Notes: generated from the sequence alone by a model not told the origin. A stretch of DNA of 64,000 nt from Anodontia alba (GCA_964016985.1 OZ024821.1:86608535-86672534), one strand, 5' to 3'; counted from the stretch's first letter, positions 21,436-33,579 are shown. Program-made: numbers and translations.

Positions 21436-22425
21436 GAATTTAGCCAAATCTTGAATCTGGCTAGACCAGATAGGAATGCTTTTCTGGCCTAGCCATATTC
21501 CTGATCTGACTAAATTTCTATTTAGCATCGCCAGTTTCTGGCTAAACTCTCTTAGTCCAAATAACTCCTATCTGGATAGACCAATTCTGGACCTGAATAG
21601 GCCAAATAGAAATCTTGGAGCTTTTAATATGACTAAGGTATACTGAATACCTTTATTTCTTCAGTCTGGTTATTTGTTTACAAAATTAATCATGGGTAGG
21701 GAGTGATTGTCTCCTCTGAGCATGTTCAAACTTTTTTTTCTTCATATTTTAATATAATAATCATAGCAGTCCCTTTGAAACAAGTTATATGAGTGAATTC
21801 AAATATCAATATTAGCATAAGGCCATCCTTAAATAATGATTTGTTTGCTGTCACCAAACTCACAGTTTTAAGTATGGATCTGTAAGATAGCTATATTACC
21901 TTTTTTTTATATGAATTCATTTCAAATTAATTAAAACTGAGGACTTTTTGAAGAAATACAATAAGTGAATCTAAAGACATGAATGAATAAAATTCTTCCT
22001 TCTGAAGGCCAATAAAATTTTTGGGTAAGGGTAATATTATGGGTCAGTCATGTGACAGCAAATGCAAACTTTTTTGAGATTTGTCCCTTGCAAGTTTGTT
22101 TTTAACACCTTTAGTACTACTGAATATACAGTAACTTAAATAATTAAAAAAGAATTACTTTCATCTTTTGTTCTCATAAAAGTTTTCTTTGATTGTTATT
22201 CACACCAATTTGAATCAGACAGATGATTGATTTTTTTTAAAGACTAAGTATTTATTTCAATAAAAGGTCCTTATTACTTTCTAATTCTAGTATTTAATGA
22301 AGGTCTATTTCCATTATAACAAGCTTAAGATTCCTATTTAGCTAAGCAAGATGCAGAATTGGTCTAGCAAAACAGGAATTCTTATTTAAACTAAAGCAAG
22401 TTTAGCTAGATCCTTTTGCAAGCTA
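21436..22425. mobile_element. Possible inverted-repeat DNA element, non-coding
   Basis: The segment 21,570-21,630 (GATAGACCAATTCTGGACC, CAAATAGAAATCTTGGAGC) pairs imperfectly with 22,310-22,375 in reverse complement (GCTAGACCAATTCTGCATC, AAATAGGAATCTTAAGC). The outer flanks (TGGCTAAACTCTCTTAGT; AGCTAAACTTGCTTTAGT) also pair. The interior is AT-rich and frame-free. The insertion would sit just after the L-a LINE 3' end. No target duplication identified. Confidence 0.5.
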
Positions 22426-22531
22426 CTCACATTTTTTTAGCATATGCCATAGTTAATGGACAAACTTTTAACGATATATTATCTAATGACGTTGTTAGTT
22501 TTGAACAACTGGGCCCAGATCTTATATCTGT

Positions 22532-22682
22532 CTTCTTGAATCAGCGGAAGGGAGAGAATGACTGTAGAAAATATTTCATGATCAATCTCCACAAAAGAAT
22601 GTTGCTGACCTCGGTGGGGGTTGAACCAGCGACCTCCTGGTCTCCAGTCGGACGGCGCATCCAACTGAGCCAACGAGGCTGG
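22532..22682 (-). mobile_element. tRNA-derived SINE (family S1), head plus body, 3' truncated
   Basis: On the minus strand: GCCTCGTTGGCTCAGTTGGA (pol III A box TGGCTCAGTTGG), then CTGGTTCAACCCC (B box), CACCGAGGTCAGCAACATTC and the body CTTCCGCTGATTCAAGAAG. CCTCG and CGAGG at the ends of the head can pair like an acceptor stem. Instead of the normal body end it runs into AGATATAAGATCTGGGCCC. It lies at the 3' break of the LINE in family L-b. Confidence 0.85.
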
Positions 22683-23596
22683 TATACATGGAGTTTGCAT
22701 TTCAGAAGTTCATGAGGAGGAGTGTCAAAGGCCTTCTGGAAGTTCAATATAAATGTATCTACTTGACCTCCTGCATCCAAAATTTTGGCCCAATCATTTA
22801 TTACTGTGATCAACTGAGATTCACAGCTACGATTCCTCCTTAAAGCATGTTGCCTGTCTGACAGAAGCTTGCGTTCATCAAGATGAGCCATAATATTTGT
22901 ACATACTATGTGTTCAAATATCTTGCAAGAACACATGTCAAGGACACTGGACGATAGTTACTTGGTAAAGCTCTGTCACCATGCTTATAAAGTGGGCAGA
23001 TGTTAGCCAAAGACCATTCTTTGGGGATTTCACCCTTATCAAGAGATTGTTGGAACAAATGAGTAAATATAGGACCAAGTTCTGCTGCAGGTTCTTTATG
23101 GATCATCAGGTCCCAAAGCCTTTGAGGGATTTAAACCTTTCATCATTTTTATAACACCTTCATTTGAAATGTGAATTTTGCTCATAGGCAGAGCTGACTT
23201 CTCAAGTAGAGAGACCTCATTTTCTGAAGTTTTGGAGAATACATTCTGTAAACTGACCATTGAACTCTTCAGCCTGCTCAGTTTCAGACTCAGCCAAACC
23301 ACTACCATTTCTCCTTTTGAGAGGAAGGATACCCTGATTGTCTTTCATTTGACTGTTGGTATACCGATAGAAGTCTTTGGGGTTAACCTTAATGTCACCA
23401 ACCAATTTGTTAACATACAAATCATGCTGCTTCTTATCTGCTTTGATTTGCTGTCTCAGTTCCTGAAACTTAGATCTGAGTTTACTACTGCCAGTCTTTT
23501 TGTCTTTGCATGAGTTTTGTTCCTTTTTTTGAATATTCCTTCTGATCTCTGATGTAATCCAAGGGACAGAAGCTATCGAGCTACCTGTCTTAGATT

Positions 23597-23877
23597 GATT
23601 GTGTTGGGGTTTAACAACCTCTCAACTCTTGTGGGTCATTTTGTGTCGTCTCCCAGAGAAAGGGAGAAAAGAAATAGAAGAGATAGTAGAAGAGATGAAA
23701 GAGAGGGACAAGTAAGAAAGAAGAACAGGAATGAAAACGAAGAAACAGAAGAAATAAAAACATTCCCCGTACCCTTACCTGCTACAAGGATAGCAGGCCT
23801 TGCCCAACTGTAAGCCATTATCAGTTGGATGCCCCAGTGACGTAAGATACATGACACCTTCACACCACCCAACCACC
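23597..23877. mobile_element. Insert within L-b LINE, SINE-like tail
   Basis: Interrupts the LINE frame between the SDH part of the endonuclease and the RT. On the minus strand it starts GGTGGTTGGGTGGTGTGAAGG and ends GTTGTTAAACCCCAACACA after a pyrimidine-rich stretch. The AAACCCCAACACA end resembles SINE tails elsewhere in the window. No A/B box is clear. Confidence 0.55.
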
Positions 23878-24315
23878 TCTTAGAGGGAATGTACTTATCT
23901 ACAGCCTCCTGTAGTTTTCCTGAACAGAACGAGAACCAGAATGACCATTGAAATATTTATCCTTTGCAAAGTTTGAAGAATCTCGCCTCATAGAGTCAAA
24001 GTCACCTTTCTGATACAAATAAACTTTACGCCATGGGTTCTTCTTTGGAGGAATAAAGACCTTTAAAGTGCCTGCAACCATGTCATGATCACTCAGTTTA
24101 TCAGGAGTGTACCTCTTGAAACTGCCCAGGTAATGAGGTTAAAATCAAATCTAATGTATTTTCTTCCAGAGTTGGGAAATTCACCAGCTGCTTCAACCTA
24201 TGATCGTTCATAATGTCCACAAGTACTTGCCCCTCTGACTGACTTAGCATGGTCCCATTTTTGCTTAGTCGGTCTGGCCAAACAATGTCTCTAAAGTTGA
24301 AGTCACCTACAGGGC

Positions 24316-25140
24316 TCAAAATTTACATTCTTCTGCTCGTATTTACTAGTAGGTGGTTGGTAAGGACGAGTGGAAATTGTTACTGACTTGCCCATGCCGG
24401 ATGAGTAAGTTTTCCTCAATGAAAGTTGTCACGTCATGCCATTCAGCAAAAGCACTATCAAATTACAGCAAACAAATATTGAATGTAACGCAAAATGCAC
24501 AAAATCCGTATATTTCTGCATTGTGTGGCCCAAATCGGAAATGGAAATTGTAAATAAATATTGCGCCTGCACATTATGAACAACAACCTGAGGAGGATTT
24601 GTCCCAATTTGGTTTCGCACAAGTTGTTTGCTCTCTATAACTGGTTGATTACAAATGCATGTCCAACTCCAAGTAGTTGTAAAGGACAATATTCTCGTGT
24701 CCTGTCTTGTATAAAGCAGAAAAAATCTTCTTTGATGCAGAAATCACCAGAAACAAAACCTACAGCAGTGCAAAACCGCTCAGTACAAACTTGAATTGGG
24801 ACGAAACCTCCGGAAAGTACCAGAAAAAAAAACTCTTTCTGAAGTGAAAGTAGAATATGACCGAGTGAAAAATGAGTGATATTTGACAGTTTTAATGTGT
24901 AAGAAACAACATATGTGTATTATACAATATGTCTTAGTTTTTACTAGTCCTGTAAGTGTACTGTATAGTCATTATTTGCCTTCGATGTTGTTTCTTGCAC
25001 ATTAAAAGTTTCATTCAGTATTATTTCTCTCAATCCACTCCAGCAAAGAAGGACGAGTAGATTTTTGAAAGGACGACTAAAACTTTGAAAGAACTTGTCC
25101 TGCAGGACAAGTTACTTCAAAAAAAAAAAAAAAAATTTTG
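24316..25140. mobile_element. Insert within L-b LINE endonuclease, with A-run edge
   Basis: Breaks the endonuclease between VLILG and GDFNF. The right edge is a 16-A run next to ATTTTGACCCC; the left edge is CTCAAAATTTAC. The interior has no recognisable domain. Its edges pair weakly (CTCAAAATTT/AAATTTTGA). Confidence 0.6.
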
Positions 25141-25917
25141 ACCCCTGACCTAGTATGAGGACCGAAGGAAGTTTCTTATGTTGGGTCTTAATGTGCTCAA
25201 GCTGATTTCAAAGGAGTTGAAAGTCTTCACATGAGCCACTGGGTTCTCGATACCAACTTGCTATGTAGTGAGAAGTTTTGTTTGCAAAGACCTTAGCCCA
25301 CATTGATTCCGAGCAATTTCCCAGTTCTAGCAATGGCATATGGGGAATTTCCTTGTGAATAAGGAGCATCACGCCACCACCATGAAGGTTCCTGTCTTTC
25401 CTATTTGCATTGTATGGGCAGGAATCAGGGAACAATCCTGAAGTTGAAATTGAGCCGTCAATTTTTGTCTCCTGAATAGCTACAATGTCAGGTTTATGAT
25501 AATCAAGAAAAGCCAACAGTTCCAGTTTTTTGCCTCTTATGCCATTAATATTTAAGCTCACAAATTTCAGTCCATTTAGGGAAGTTGTTTTGTTAGTGCT
25601 AGGTACAGAAGATGCCTTATTTATGTCTTTCACCAAGGGATCAAATCTGTTTGACTGTTTGATCAAAATAAGAATCAGAGAAGTTGAGCACTTCATATTT
25701 TGGACATATCTAGGTGCAGTTTGTATTTTCCAAAGTTTCATATTCACCAAGTGAAATGTATGAACATTCATTATGTATCAACATTTCACACGAATCACAC
25801 TGCACTGCCTTGTGACCGTTCAAGACTGCGCAGCTGCACAGTCTGCAGTCCGCTTTGCAGTCTGCGCAATACCAAGTATCAATTCCCTATTCAATTTTTC
25901 AAACGTCTCATTGCCAA

Positions 25918-26813
25918 GTTCTGAACAGGTTGCATGAAAATGCTTTTTGCAGTCTTCACACTCCACCACCTTATCTCATGTTTTACAGTACTTTTTGCAA
26001 AGTCTACACTGAAACCTGGGGCCTGGGTTCATTTCAATATCACCTGCCAACATTACAATGGTTCGCCTGTCATTACTGACAATGACCAATCTTAATCACA
26101 TGCGAGAAATGCTACTGTTTGTGTGTTCTAAGATGGCTGATTAGACCAATTATAGCCCTAAACTGTCTTTTGCAGATGGAACAACAGAGGTCAGAGCAGG
26201 ACAGCTCAGACTGTTGGTGATGCCTTGGCTCTGTCATTGTGCTGTGCGCGTTCCTGCTCAGCTTCGCTGATTCTTTTTTTTTTTTTTTTTTGCCTCATAT
26301 TCACTAGCACCTCTTCTGATGAGGCCTCACCACTTTGCTCAGTCCTGTGCAATTTGTTCCCATGACTCTGTACAGGTTCTGAACAGGTTGCATGAAAATG
26401 CTTTTTGCAGTCTTCACACTCCACCACCTTATCTCATGTTTTACAGTACTTTTTGCAAAGTCTACATACATTGAAACCTGGGGCCTGGGTTCATTTCAAT
26501 ATCACCTGCCAACATTACAATGGTTCGCCTGTCATTACTGACAATGACCAATCTTAATCACATGCAATCACATGCGAGAAATGCTACTGTTTGTGTGTTC
26601 TAAGATGTTTTTTGCAGATGGAACAACAGAGGTCAGAGCAGGACAGCTCAGACTGTTGGTGATGACTTGGCTCTGTCTTTGTGCTGTGTGCATTTCTGCT
26701 CGGCTTCGCTGATTCTTTTTTTTTTTTTTTTTTTGCCTCATATTCACTAGCACCTCTTCTGATGAGGCCTCACCACTTTGCTCAGTCCTGTGCAATTTGT
26801 TCCCATGACTCTG
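25918..26813. repeat. 458-bp tandem duplication spanning a LINE/LINE junction
   Basis: The segment beginning GTTCTGAACAGGTTGCATG at 25,918 recurs at 26,376. Each copy carries the start of L-b (2A motif and finger) joined to the 3' end of L-a (C2H2 finger and stop). The second copy has lost ~32 bp around the finger and gained 4-5 bp near 26,468, which shifts the frame after the 2A motif. T-runs of 20 and 18 lie at matching places. Confidence 0.92.
26018..26044 (-). other. 2A-like ribosome-skipping motif, GDIEMNPGP
   Basis: The minus strand reads IVMLAGDIEMNPGP. This fits the D-[VI]-E-x-N-P-G-P signature with the usual leucine-rich lead-in. 2A motifs at the start of LINE ORFs are known in several animal groups. 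A second copy is at 26,480-26,506. Confidence 0.75.
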
Positions 26814-28092
26814 TTGGTATGTTGAAATCCTTGAGGGAGGCTTTGAGGGTGTCTTTGTATCGCTTCTTCTGACAACCATGGGAGTGTTTGCCCATTTCTA
26901 GTTCTCCATAGAGGATTTTCTTTGGCAAATGTTCCTCAGGCATCCTGGTAACATGGCCTGTCCATCTTAACTGTGCCAGTTTCAGAAGAGTATGAACACT
27001 GCATCCTTGCCCTTTTCAGGACTTCTGTGTGTCTGGAATCCTGTCTTGCCACTTAATCTTTAAAAGTTTTTGAAGGCAGCTTGTATGGAAGTGATTCAGT
27101 CTTTTGGCATGCCCTTGGTAAACTGTCCATATTTTGCATGCATACAATTGTGTTGGCAGCACCACAGCTTTGTAGACTTTCAGCTTTGTGTCAAGCCTGA
27201 TTCCACTTTGATCCCAAACACTACCACGTAGTCGGCCAAATGCTGCACTAGCTTTGGCAATCCTGGCATTGACCATCATCAATGTGCACGACTCTTGACA
27301 ATGTGCTTCCAAGGTATGTGAACTTGTCTACTACTTGCAATCTTTGACCTTTCACTGTAATGGTGGGCTCCTTGTAAGGCTTGCCAGGTGCTGGTTGATA
27401 AACCACCTCGGTCTTTTTGATGCTGATTGTGAGGTCATAGTTTTCACAGGAGTCAGGTACTTGATCTACACTTTTTTGCATCTTTTCTGTTGGAGCACCC
27501 TTTGCAATGTCATCAGCAAAGAGGAACTCGTCTAGCACTTCTGTCTGCACCTTGGATTTGGTTTGCAACCTTCTTAGGTTGAAAAGCTTCCTTCAAAGCG
27601 ATACCTAATAGGTATACCATTGTCACCATCCTGGAAAGCAGCTGTAAGCATGGCAGAGAACATCATGCTGTACAGAGTTGGGGCTAGTACACAGCCTTGC
27701 TTAACACCATTTGTCACAGGGAATCGATCAGAAAACTCACCATCATTTTGGACCCATGCAAGCATACCATCATGGAACTGTCTCATCATTGCTATGAACT
27801 TGGTCGGACAGCCAAACTTTGCCATAATTTTCCAAAGTCCCTTACGACTGACTGTATAAAATGCTTTGGTAAGGTCAACAATGGTCATGTAGAGGTCCAT
27901 GTTCTGTTCCTGGCAATTCTCTTGAAGCTGCCTTGCTGTGAAGATCATGTCAATTGTTCCTCTGTTCTGAATCCACACTGGCTTTCTGGTAGAAACCCTG
28001 ACTGTTCAAGGTGTTCATCCAGTTGGTTAAGTAGAACTTGCAAGGACCTTCCCAGCAATTGACAATAAAGAGATGCCACGATGATTATCACA
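26376..28092 (-). pseudogene. LINE family L-a reverse transcriptase, minus-strand copy, broken
   Basis: Sister of the copy at 19,575-21,435. From 28,092 downward: IIIVASLYCQLLG-type start of RT, NRGTIDMIFTARQLQE, VDLTKAF, NGVKQGCVLAP, then FADD at 27,510-27,521, FTYLGSTLSR, SGIRLDTKLKVYKAVVLPTQ and a C-terminal C2H2 finger (CSICKRQFRAIIGLISHLRTH split by frame changes). Several frameshifts and T-runs of 18-20 in the C-terminal part. Its 5' continuation is displaced: a MITE (28,093-28,372) and the 11.6-kb element (28,389-39,961) lie inside it, and it resumes at 39,962-40,052. Confidence 0.9.
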
Positions 28093-28372
28093 CATTACGA
28101 AAACACGCCTATTCAAATATATAGAATATTTTACCACCCAAAAAAGGAAAATTTTCAGATAAAAAATTCTGATATTTTTCTTATTTCTGCTCAAAACATA
28201 GATTGTGGGTACTCATTAGAACCGCCTCATCGAGGCAGTTCTAACGAGTAACCACAATCTATGTTTTGAGCAGAAATAAGAAAAATAATGTTTACCCCTG
28301 TAAACCCCAGTTTTACTATATAAAAGTGGGGTTTAAGGGGGTCAAAATTATATAGGTGTATTTTCGTGATGA
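28093..28372. mobile_element. Palindromic MITE, family P, copy 2
   Basis: Ends CATTACGAAAACACGCCTAT and ATAGGTGTATTTTCGTGAT. The centre is a strong hairpin: AACATAGATTGTGGGTACTC and its complement around CCGCCTCATCGAGGCAG. A second hairpin surrounds TTTTACTATATAAAAG. It sits inside the L-a LINE between GTGTGATAATCATCG and CCTCAGTTGT (minus-strand reading). Confidence 0.85.
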
Positions 28373-28388
28373 CAACTGAGGATTCCCT

Positions 28389-28570
28389 GGGTCAGAGTAT
28401 TCCTTGGACTAAATCACTTGGACTATTGGACTTGGACTGGTCCAAGTGATTATCAGTTGGACCAAATGGGGTGTATTTCTTGGACCAATTCCAGTTGGAC
28501 CAAATCATAAATACCTGTTGGACCATATTAAACTATGTTTTTACGACTTAAGTAATGTGTATCTACGTAC
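28389..28570. repeat. Left terminal inverted repeat, TTGGACC boxes
   Basis: Dense palindromic boxes (TTGGACCAA, CTTGGACTGGTCCAAG, GTTGGACCAAAT) about every 20-30 bp. It matches 39,780-39,961 in reverse complement. A second, more diverged box cluster follows at 29,258-29,400, matching 39,235-39,368. Such subterminal repeats are usual transposase-binding sites (inference). Confidence 0.85.
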
Positions 28571-28764
28571 ATTGTATTCATTATTTTTTATTTATTTTAT
28601 TTTTGTTTTTTATTATTATTTTTTTTTTTTACTTTTGATAGCATTTTAATTGAACATAACTTGGTATTTTCGAAAGCATTATTATATTTTGTGAAGGCTA
28701 ATATATTCACACAATAATCAACTTGTTTTGACAATTAAATGTTTTAAGGCTAAGAACTCTGTGT

Positions 28765-29021
28765 AAAATTTTCAGCAGATAACATTTTGAAGTTTTTTTT
28801 TTTTTTTTTTTATGTTTTTTTTTTTTTTTTTTTTTCATTTTTCTCTGATAACAGATTTCTGCATTTCATACAAATTGTTAACAGGATTTGACATTCCATG
28901 CAAGTTGTCTTCAGTGGAAACAATTTGCATGAAATGTCAAAACCTGTTTTATGGGGAAAATGAAAAAATGTCATCAATTTGTCATCTGCTGAATTAGCCC
29001 AGAGAGTAGTAAAGGTTCAAT
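28765..29021. repeat. Stem-loop MITE, family Q (copy in left arm)
   Basis: ATTTTCAGCAGATAACATTTTG, poly-T, then the palindromic core GACATTCCATGCAAGTTGTC / GACAATTTGCATGAAATGTC analogue, and CATCTGCTGAATTAGCCCAGAGAG at the right. Family Q recurs at 29,568, 38,798, 39,490, 41,588, 41,806, 55,724, 57,020 and 58,328. Confidence 0.75.
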
Positions 29022-29567
29022 TGGACCCCCGAATTGAACCATCTACATGTATTGAGTTTACATTAATCTGAAGTTTGTTGGACTTTCAATAACAAATTGC
29101 CTTTACCAAGAAAGTATTTTTTTATATTATTTTTATTATTTAATTTTATTTATTTATTAATAATCTTAGATGTATATAAATAGTTGGGATTTACCATTTC
29201 AATTGGTACTTATTTTATTTTAACTTCCCTTTTAAATATGCACTTTGCAGTGATGAGCTAATGCCCTGTATTCCTTGGACCAAATCATTTGGACCTTGGA
29301 CTGCAGGTCCAGGTGATAATCAGTTGGACCTGATGAGGTGTATTCCTTGGACCAGTTCCAGTTGGACCAGGTATATACATGTACCTGTTGGACTATATTA
29401 AACAATGTTTTTATGACTGGATAATATGTACTGGTATCTATGTAAATTTTATTTATTTTTTTCTTTTGATAAAACAATTTGAGATAATTGGAATGTGGGG
29501 AAAACTCATTTATTCTTACTGTCTTTGTTCTTTCTTCAGAGACATACCTATTACTTCTTAATCTTTA

Positions 29568-29772
29568 CCACTCTCTGAGCTAATTCAGCTGACAACAAAT
29601 TGGTGATAGTTTTCTTATTTTTCTTAGAAACAGGTTTTACATTTCATGCAAATTGTCTCCATTGGAGACAATTTGCATGAAATGTCAAATCCTGTTTTCT
29701 GGGAAAATAAGAAAAAATATTTCAAAATGTCGTCTGCAGAAAAATTTATTCAGAATGCTAAGCATTAAAGAA
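29568..29772. repeat. Stem-loop MITE, family Q
   Basis: CTTTACCACTCTCTGAGC at left. The centre CAAATTGTCTCCATTGGAGACAATTTG is a near-perfect palindrome, flanked by CATTTCATG / CATGAAATG and ACAGG / CCTGT. The right end is AAAATGTCGTCTGCAG and AGAATGCTAAGCATTAAAG. Confidence 0.85.
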
Positions 29773-30717
29773 TCCAATTCTTTGAGTGAAAAGGATGATT
29801 TTGCATTCCATTCTGACATTCCATATGTGTTAGCAAAAGGTTTTATAATCACTTCTTAATATTTCTTAATATTGCAGTTTTTTTTCCATCCTGTAAATAA
29901 CAGTAACAGTATCTGATATGACATGTCAATTACCGGAGAAGACCTGTCAATCATCTGATAAGACCTGTCAATCATCCGATTATACCTAAATCTCAGGTCA
30001 GAATACCCTAAGTCTACTGGCCAGTGAAATCCATAGCTGAAAAGCATAGCATTCCACAGAAAAATCAATGCAAACTAATCAAGTATTCCTATTATGATTT
30101 AAAATATTTTGTTTAATTTTAAACTTTCACATTTAAACGTTCATGTTCTTTGTAAAAATAAAAACATAACCTTGAGTCACTGGAAGAAACAAAGACTGAA
30201 AGAAATGAATAAAACCCTTAAAACAGTTGGGACATAGACAACACAAAACATATTTTTATGAACATAAAAGTGAATAGCAACTATACCAAAATAAATACAA
30301 ATACAAGGCATTAATTAAGGGTACAAAACAAAAATTGCCTTTCAGTTAAATACAACAAATAAACAAACAAAGAAATAATTGATAAAGTCACAGGAAGAAA
30401 CAAAACTGGAAAGAAATAAGAATCAGATAAGATTTGTGACATGTAAACATTTATGCAAAATTATGCTTTTATGAACAATTTCAAAGTACAAGAGAACTGA
30501 ATGACCATAATACACAAAATAAATAAATTAATAAATAAGTTGATGTACTTTCTCTCTGTCCTTCTCTGTCTCTCTGTCTCTTTCTTAAAAACATACAGTG
30601 TTAGCTGAATAGTTTATGAATTAATTGTTCAGGATGTGCATGTAAAAGTAAATGAAAATCAGAATAAATAAATAAATAAATAAATTGGTAGAAACAAAGA
30701 CTAAAAAAAATGAATAA
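29773..30717. other. AT-rich interior, no gene recognised
   Basis: Contains a short repeat AAGACCTGTCAATCATC (about 29,930-29,990, three copies of ~20-25 bp) and AAAT-type microsatellites near 30,520 and 30,660-30,690. Frames are short and hydrophobic or low-complexity. Confidence 0.5.
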
Positions 30718-32559
30718 ACAAGAGGCCCACGGGCCACGGGTCGCTCACCTGAGCGACATAGCCACTGCAGATATGCAGATGTTATGCAACATTTTTCCAA
30801 TCCTGTCATCGCAACTAATGAAAAGATCATCATTTAAGCACTTCTTTATTTTAATGAAGAAGATATATGACATGCCAGTCAATTAAGCGTGATCATTTGA
30901 ACAAACTCTAAATGGCAGCCAGCTTGGATTTACGATCGGCACGATTTTAACTATTTTTGATCTACGAGTCACCCGAATGCTTCCTACCAAGTTTCAAGTC
31001 TAACTGGCCTTTCAGTTCAGGAGAAGAGGCGAAAAATAGATTTTCAAGATGGCTGCCATGGCGGACATCTTGGATATCTGATTGGCACGATTTTAGCTAT
31101 TTTTGATCTACAAGTCACCCCAATGTCCCCTACGAAGTTTGGAGTCAATTGGCCTTTCGGTGCAGGAGAAGAAGCTAAATATAGATTTTCAAGATGGTGG
31201 CCATGGTGGCCATCTGGGATTTCTGATCAGAACGATTTTAGCTATATTTGATCTACAAGTCACCCTGATGCTTCCTACTAAGTTTCGAGTCAAGTGACTT
31301 TTGGGTTTAGGAGAAGAAGCGAAAAATAGATTTGCAAGATGGCCGCCATGGTGGCCATCTTGGATTTACGATCGGCATGATTTTAGCTATTTTTGATCTA
31401 CAAGTCACCCAAATGCTTCCTACCAAGTTTCGAGTCAACTGGCCGTCGGTTCAGGAGAAGAAGCGAAAAATAGATTTTCAAGATGGCTGCCATGGCGCCC
31501 ATCCTGGTTTTATGATCGGCATGATTTTAGCTATTTTTGATCTACAAGTCACCCCGATGCTTCCTACCAAGTTTGGAGTCAACTGGCCTTTCTGTCCAGG
31601 AGAAGAAGCGAAAAATAGATTTTCAAGATGGCTGCCATGGCGGCCATCTTGGATTTCCGATAGGCACGATTTTAGCTATTTTTGATCTATAAGTCACCCC
31701 AATGCCTCCTACCAAGTTTGGAGTCAATTGGCTTTTGGGTTTAGGAGTAGAAGCGAAAAATAGATTTTCAAGATGGCGGCCATGGCGGCCATCTTGGATT
31801 TCCGACTGGCACGATTTTAGCTATTTTTGATCTACAAGTCATCCTGATGCTTCCTAGCAAGTTTGGAGTCAATTGGCCTTTCGGTTCAAGAGAATAGCAA
31901 AAAATAGATTTTCAAGATGGCCGCCATGGCGGCCATCTTGTATTTCCGATCGGCATGATTTTAGCTACTTTTGATCTACAAGTCACCCTGATGCTTCCTA
32001 GCAAGTTTGGAGTCAATTGGCCTTTCGGTTCAGGAGAAGAAGCGAAAAATAGATTTTCAAGATGGCGGCCATCTTGGATTTCCGATCGGCACGATTTTAG
32101 CTATTTTTTATCTACAAGTCACCCTAATGCTTCCTAGCAAGTTTGTAGTCAACTGGCCTTTCGGTTCAGGAGAAGCGTAAAATAGATTTTCAAGATGGCG
32201 GCCATGGCAGCCATCTTAGATTTCCGATCGGCATGATTTTAGTTATTTTTCATCTACAAGTCACCCTGATGGTTCCTAGCAAGTTTGGAGTCAATTGGCC
32301 TTTCGGTTCAGGAGAAGAAGCGAAAAATAGATTTTCAAGATGGCCGCCATGGCGGCCATCTTTGATTTCCGATCTGAACGATTTTAGCTATTTTTGATCT
32401 ACAAGTCACCCTGATGCTTCCTACCAAGTATCAAGTTAATTGGCCCAGGGGTGTAGAAGGAGTAGGCTTTTAAAGCAATTGTTGACGCCGCACGACGCAC
32501 GACGGACATTGACTGACCACAATAGCTCACCATGAGCACTTCGTGCTCAGGTGAGCTAA
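30718..32559 (+). mobile_element. Pearl/HINE-like composite element D (paralogue of B)
   Basis: Left ACAAGAGGCCCACGGGCC and GTCGCTCACCTGAGCGAC hairpin; right GACGCACGACGGACATTG, then CTCACCATGAGCACTTCG and CAGGTGAGCTAA. The core is about eleven ~140-bp units with AAGATGGCGGCCATGGCGGC. The segment at 31,913-31,940 is an exact 28-bp palindrome. It sits in an AAAT microsatellite, in the same orientation and unit order as element B, so the two derive from one source element. Confidence 0.83.
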
Positions 32560-33579
32560 TAAACAAATAAATAAATAAATAAAAAAATTAAATGAAATTT
32601 TTATGACATATAAACAACAATACAATTATTTATGAACATACATCAGGCCTGGATGGATGAATTAGAACTTTCAACTTCATTATAGCATTATGTTTAGTAC
32701 GAAAATATAGGGTTTAACAAAATATAATAATTCTTTCAAGAAATTTCAAATTATCTCAGTTAAAACTGTTTTATCAAATATAAAAAAAGATAAAATAAAT
32801 AAAAACACTAATTGTGGATATACGTTATTTAGTTGTTAAAAAGTGATTTAATATGGTCTTTGCCCTCCATCAGTTAGACAAGAAAAAAAATCAACAACAA
32901 CAACAAAACCCTAAATTTCAAAAAAAAAAAAAAAAAAATGTTCAGGTTTTGCAACTTTCACTGTAACTTCAATTGTTAAAAAAACAAAACAAAACTTGAC
33001 ATTAAATGAGTTACTAGAAGGAAACAAAAATGAAAGAAATAGAAAAAGGTTTTAAAGATCTTTGATATATTATAAATAACACAAGTAATATTTTGTATTA
33101 TGATACAGAAATCAATATCATTAAGTGCTATTTATGATTTATGAAAAATAGAAATACATATCAAATGAAATTAACTTAAAAACCGCGAAGCCAATTTGAA
33201 AATTAAAAAAAAAAAAAAAAATTCACTTTTATCCTTCATCCTTCATCTTGATACAAAATAATGGTCATCTTAAACTATCGAATAGGTACAAAGTAATTTT
33301 ACCAATTAAAAGGGATAAATGAATGAAAAATAATATATGACAAATTAAAGATCACTTCTAAAACATATCTTTTGCATTTAAGGACAGTGTTACTAACATA
33401 ATTTTGGTTTGGGTAAATGTCCAGGTGGGTAAATGTCCGGTGGGTAGATGTCCGTGTTGGTTACATTATCATAGACTATACCCCATTTGAAACAATTGGG
33501 TAGCAAAATTATTATTTATTTATTTATTTTTTTTTTTTTTTGCCAAAGATTATTGAAAACCTGAGAAAATTTGGTTATC
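32560..33579. other. AT-rich interior, no gene recognised
   Basis: A/T homopolymers (near 32,920 and 33,208), AAAT runs and the short direct repeat GGTGGGTAAATGTCC / GGTGGGTAGATGTCC at 33,424-33,452. No frame or RNA signal. Confidence 0.5.

Larger units (their letters stand above)
22690..26053 (-). pseudogene. Non-LTR retrotransposon (family L-b): 2A-like motif, PHD-like finger, endonuclease and part of RT, with two insertions
   Basis: Minus-strand order from 26,053: MLAGDIEMNPGP (2A-like), a Cys/His finger (CRLCKKYC, CEDCKKHFHATC) with an in-frame TGA, then an APE-type endonuclease: LNINGIRGKK and IVAIQETKID (25,560-25,450), ASWYREP, GDFNFRDIVWPD (about 24,300), NTLDLILTS and LSDHDMVAG. The RT begins with GLNPSKALGPDD, KEWSLANICPLYKHGD and NYRPVSLT and ends at FILNFQKAFDTPPH before the catalytic YADD region, which is lost. 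Frameshifts near 23,100 and 22,935, and inserts at about 23,597-23,877 and 24,316-25,140. Domain order suits CR1/Jockey-like elements (inference). Confidence 0.88.
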
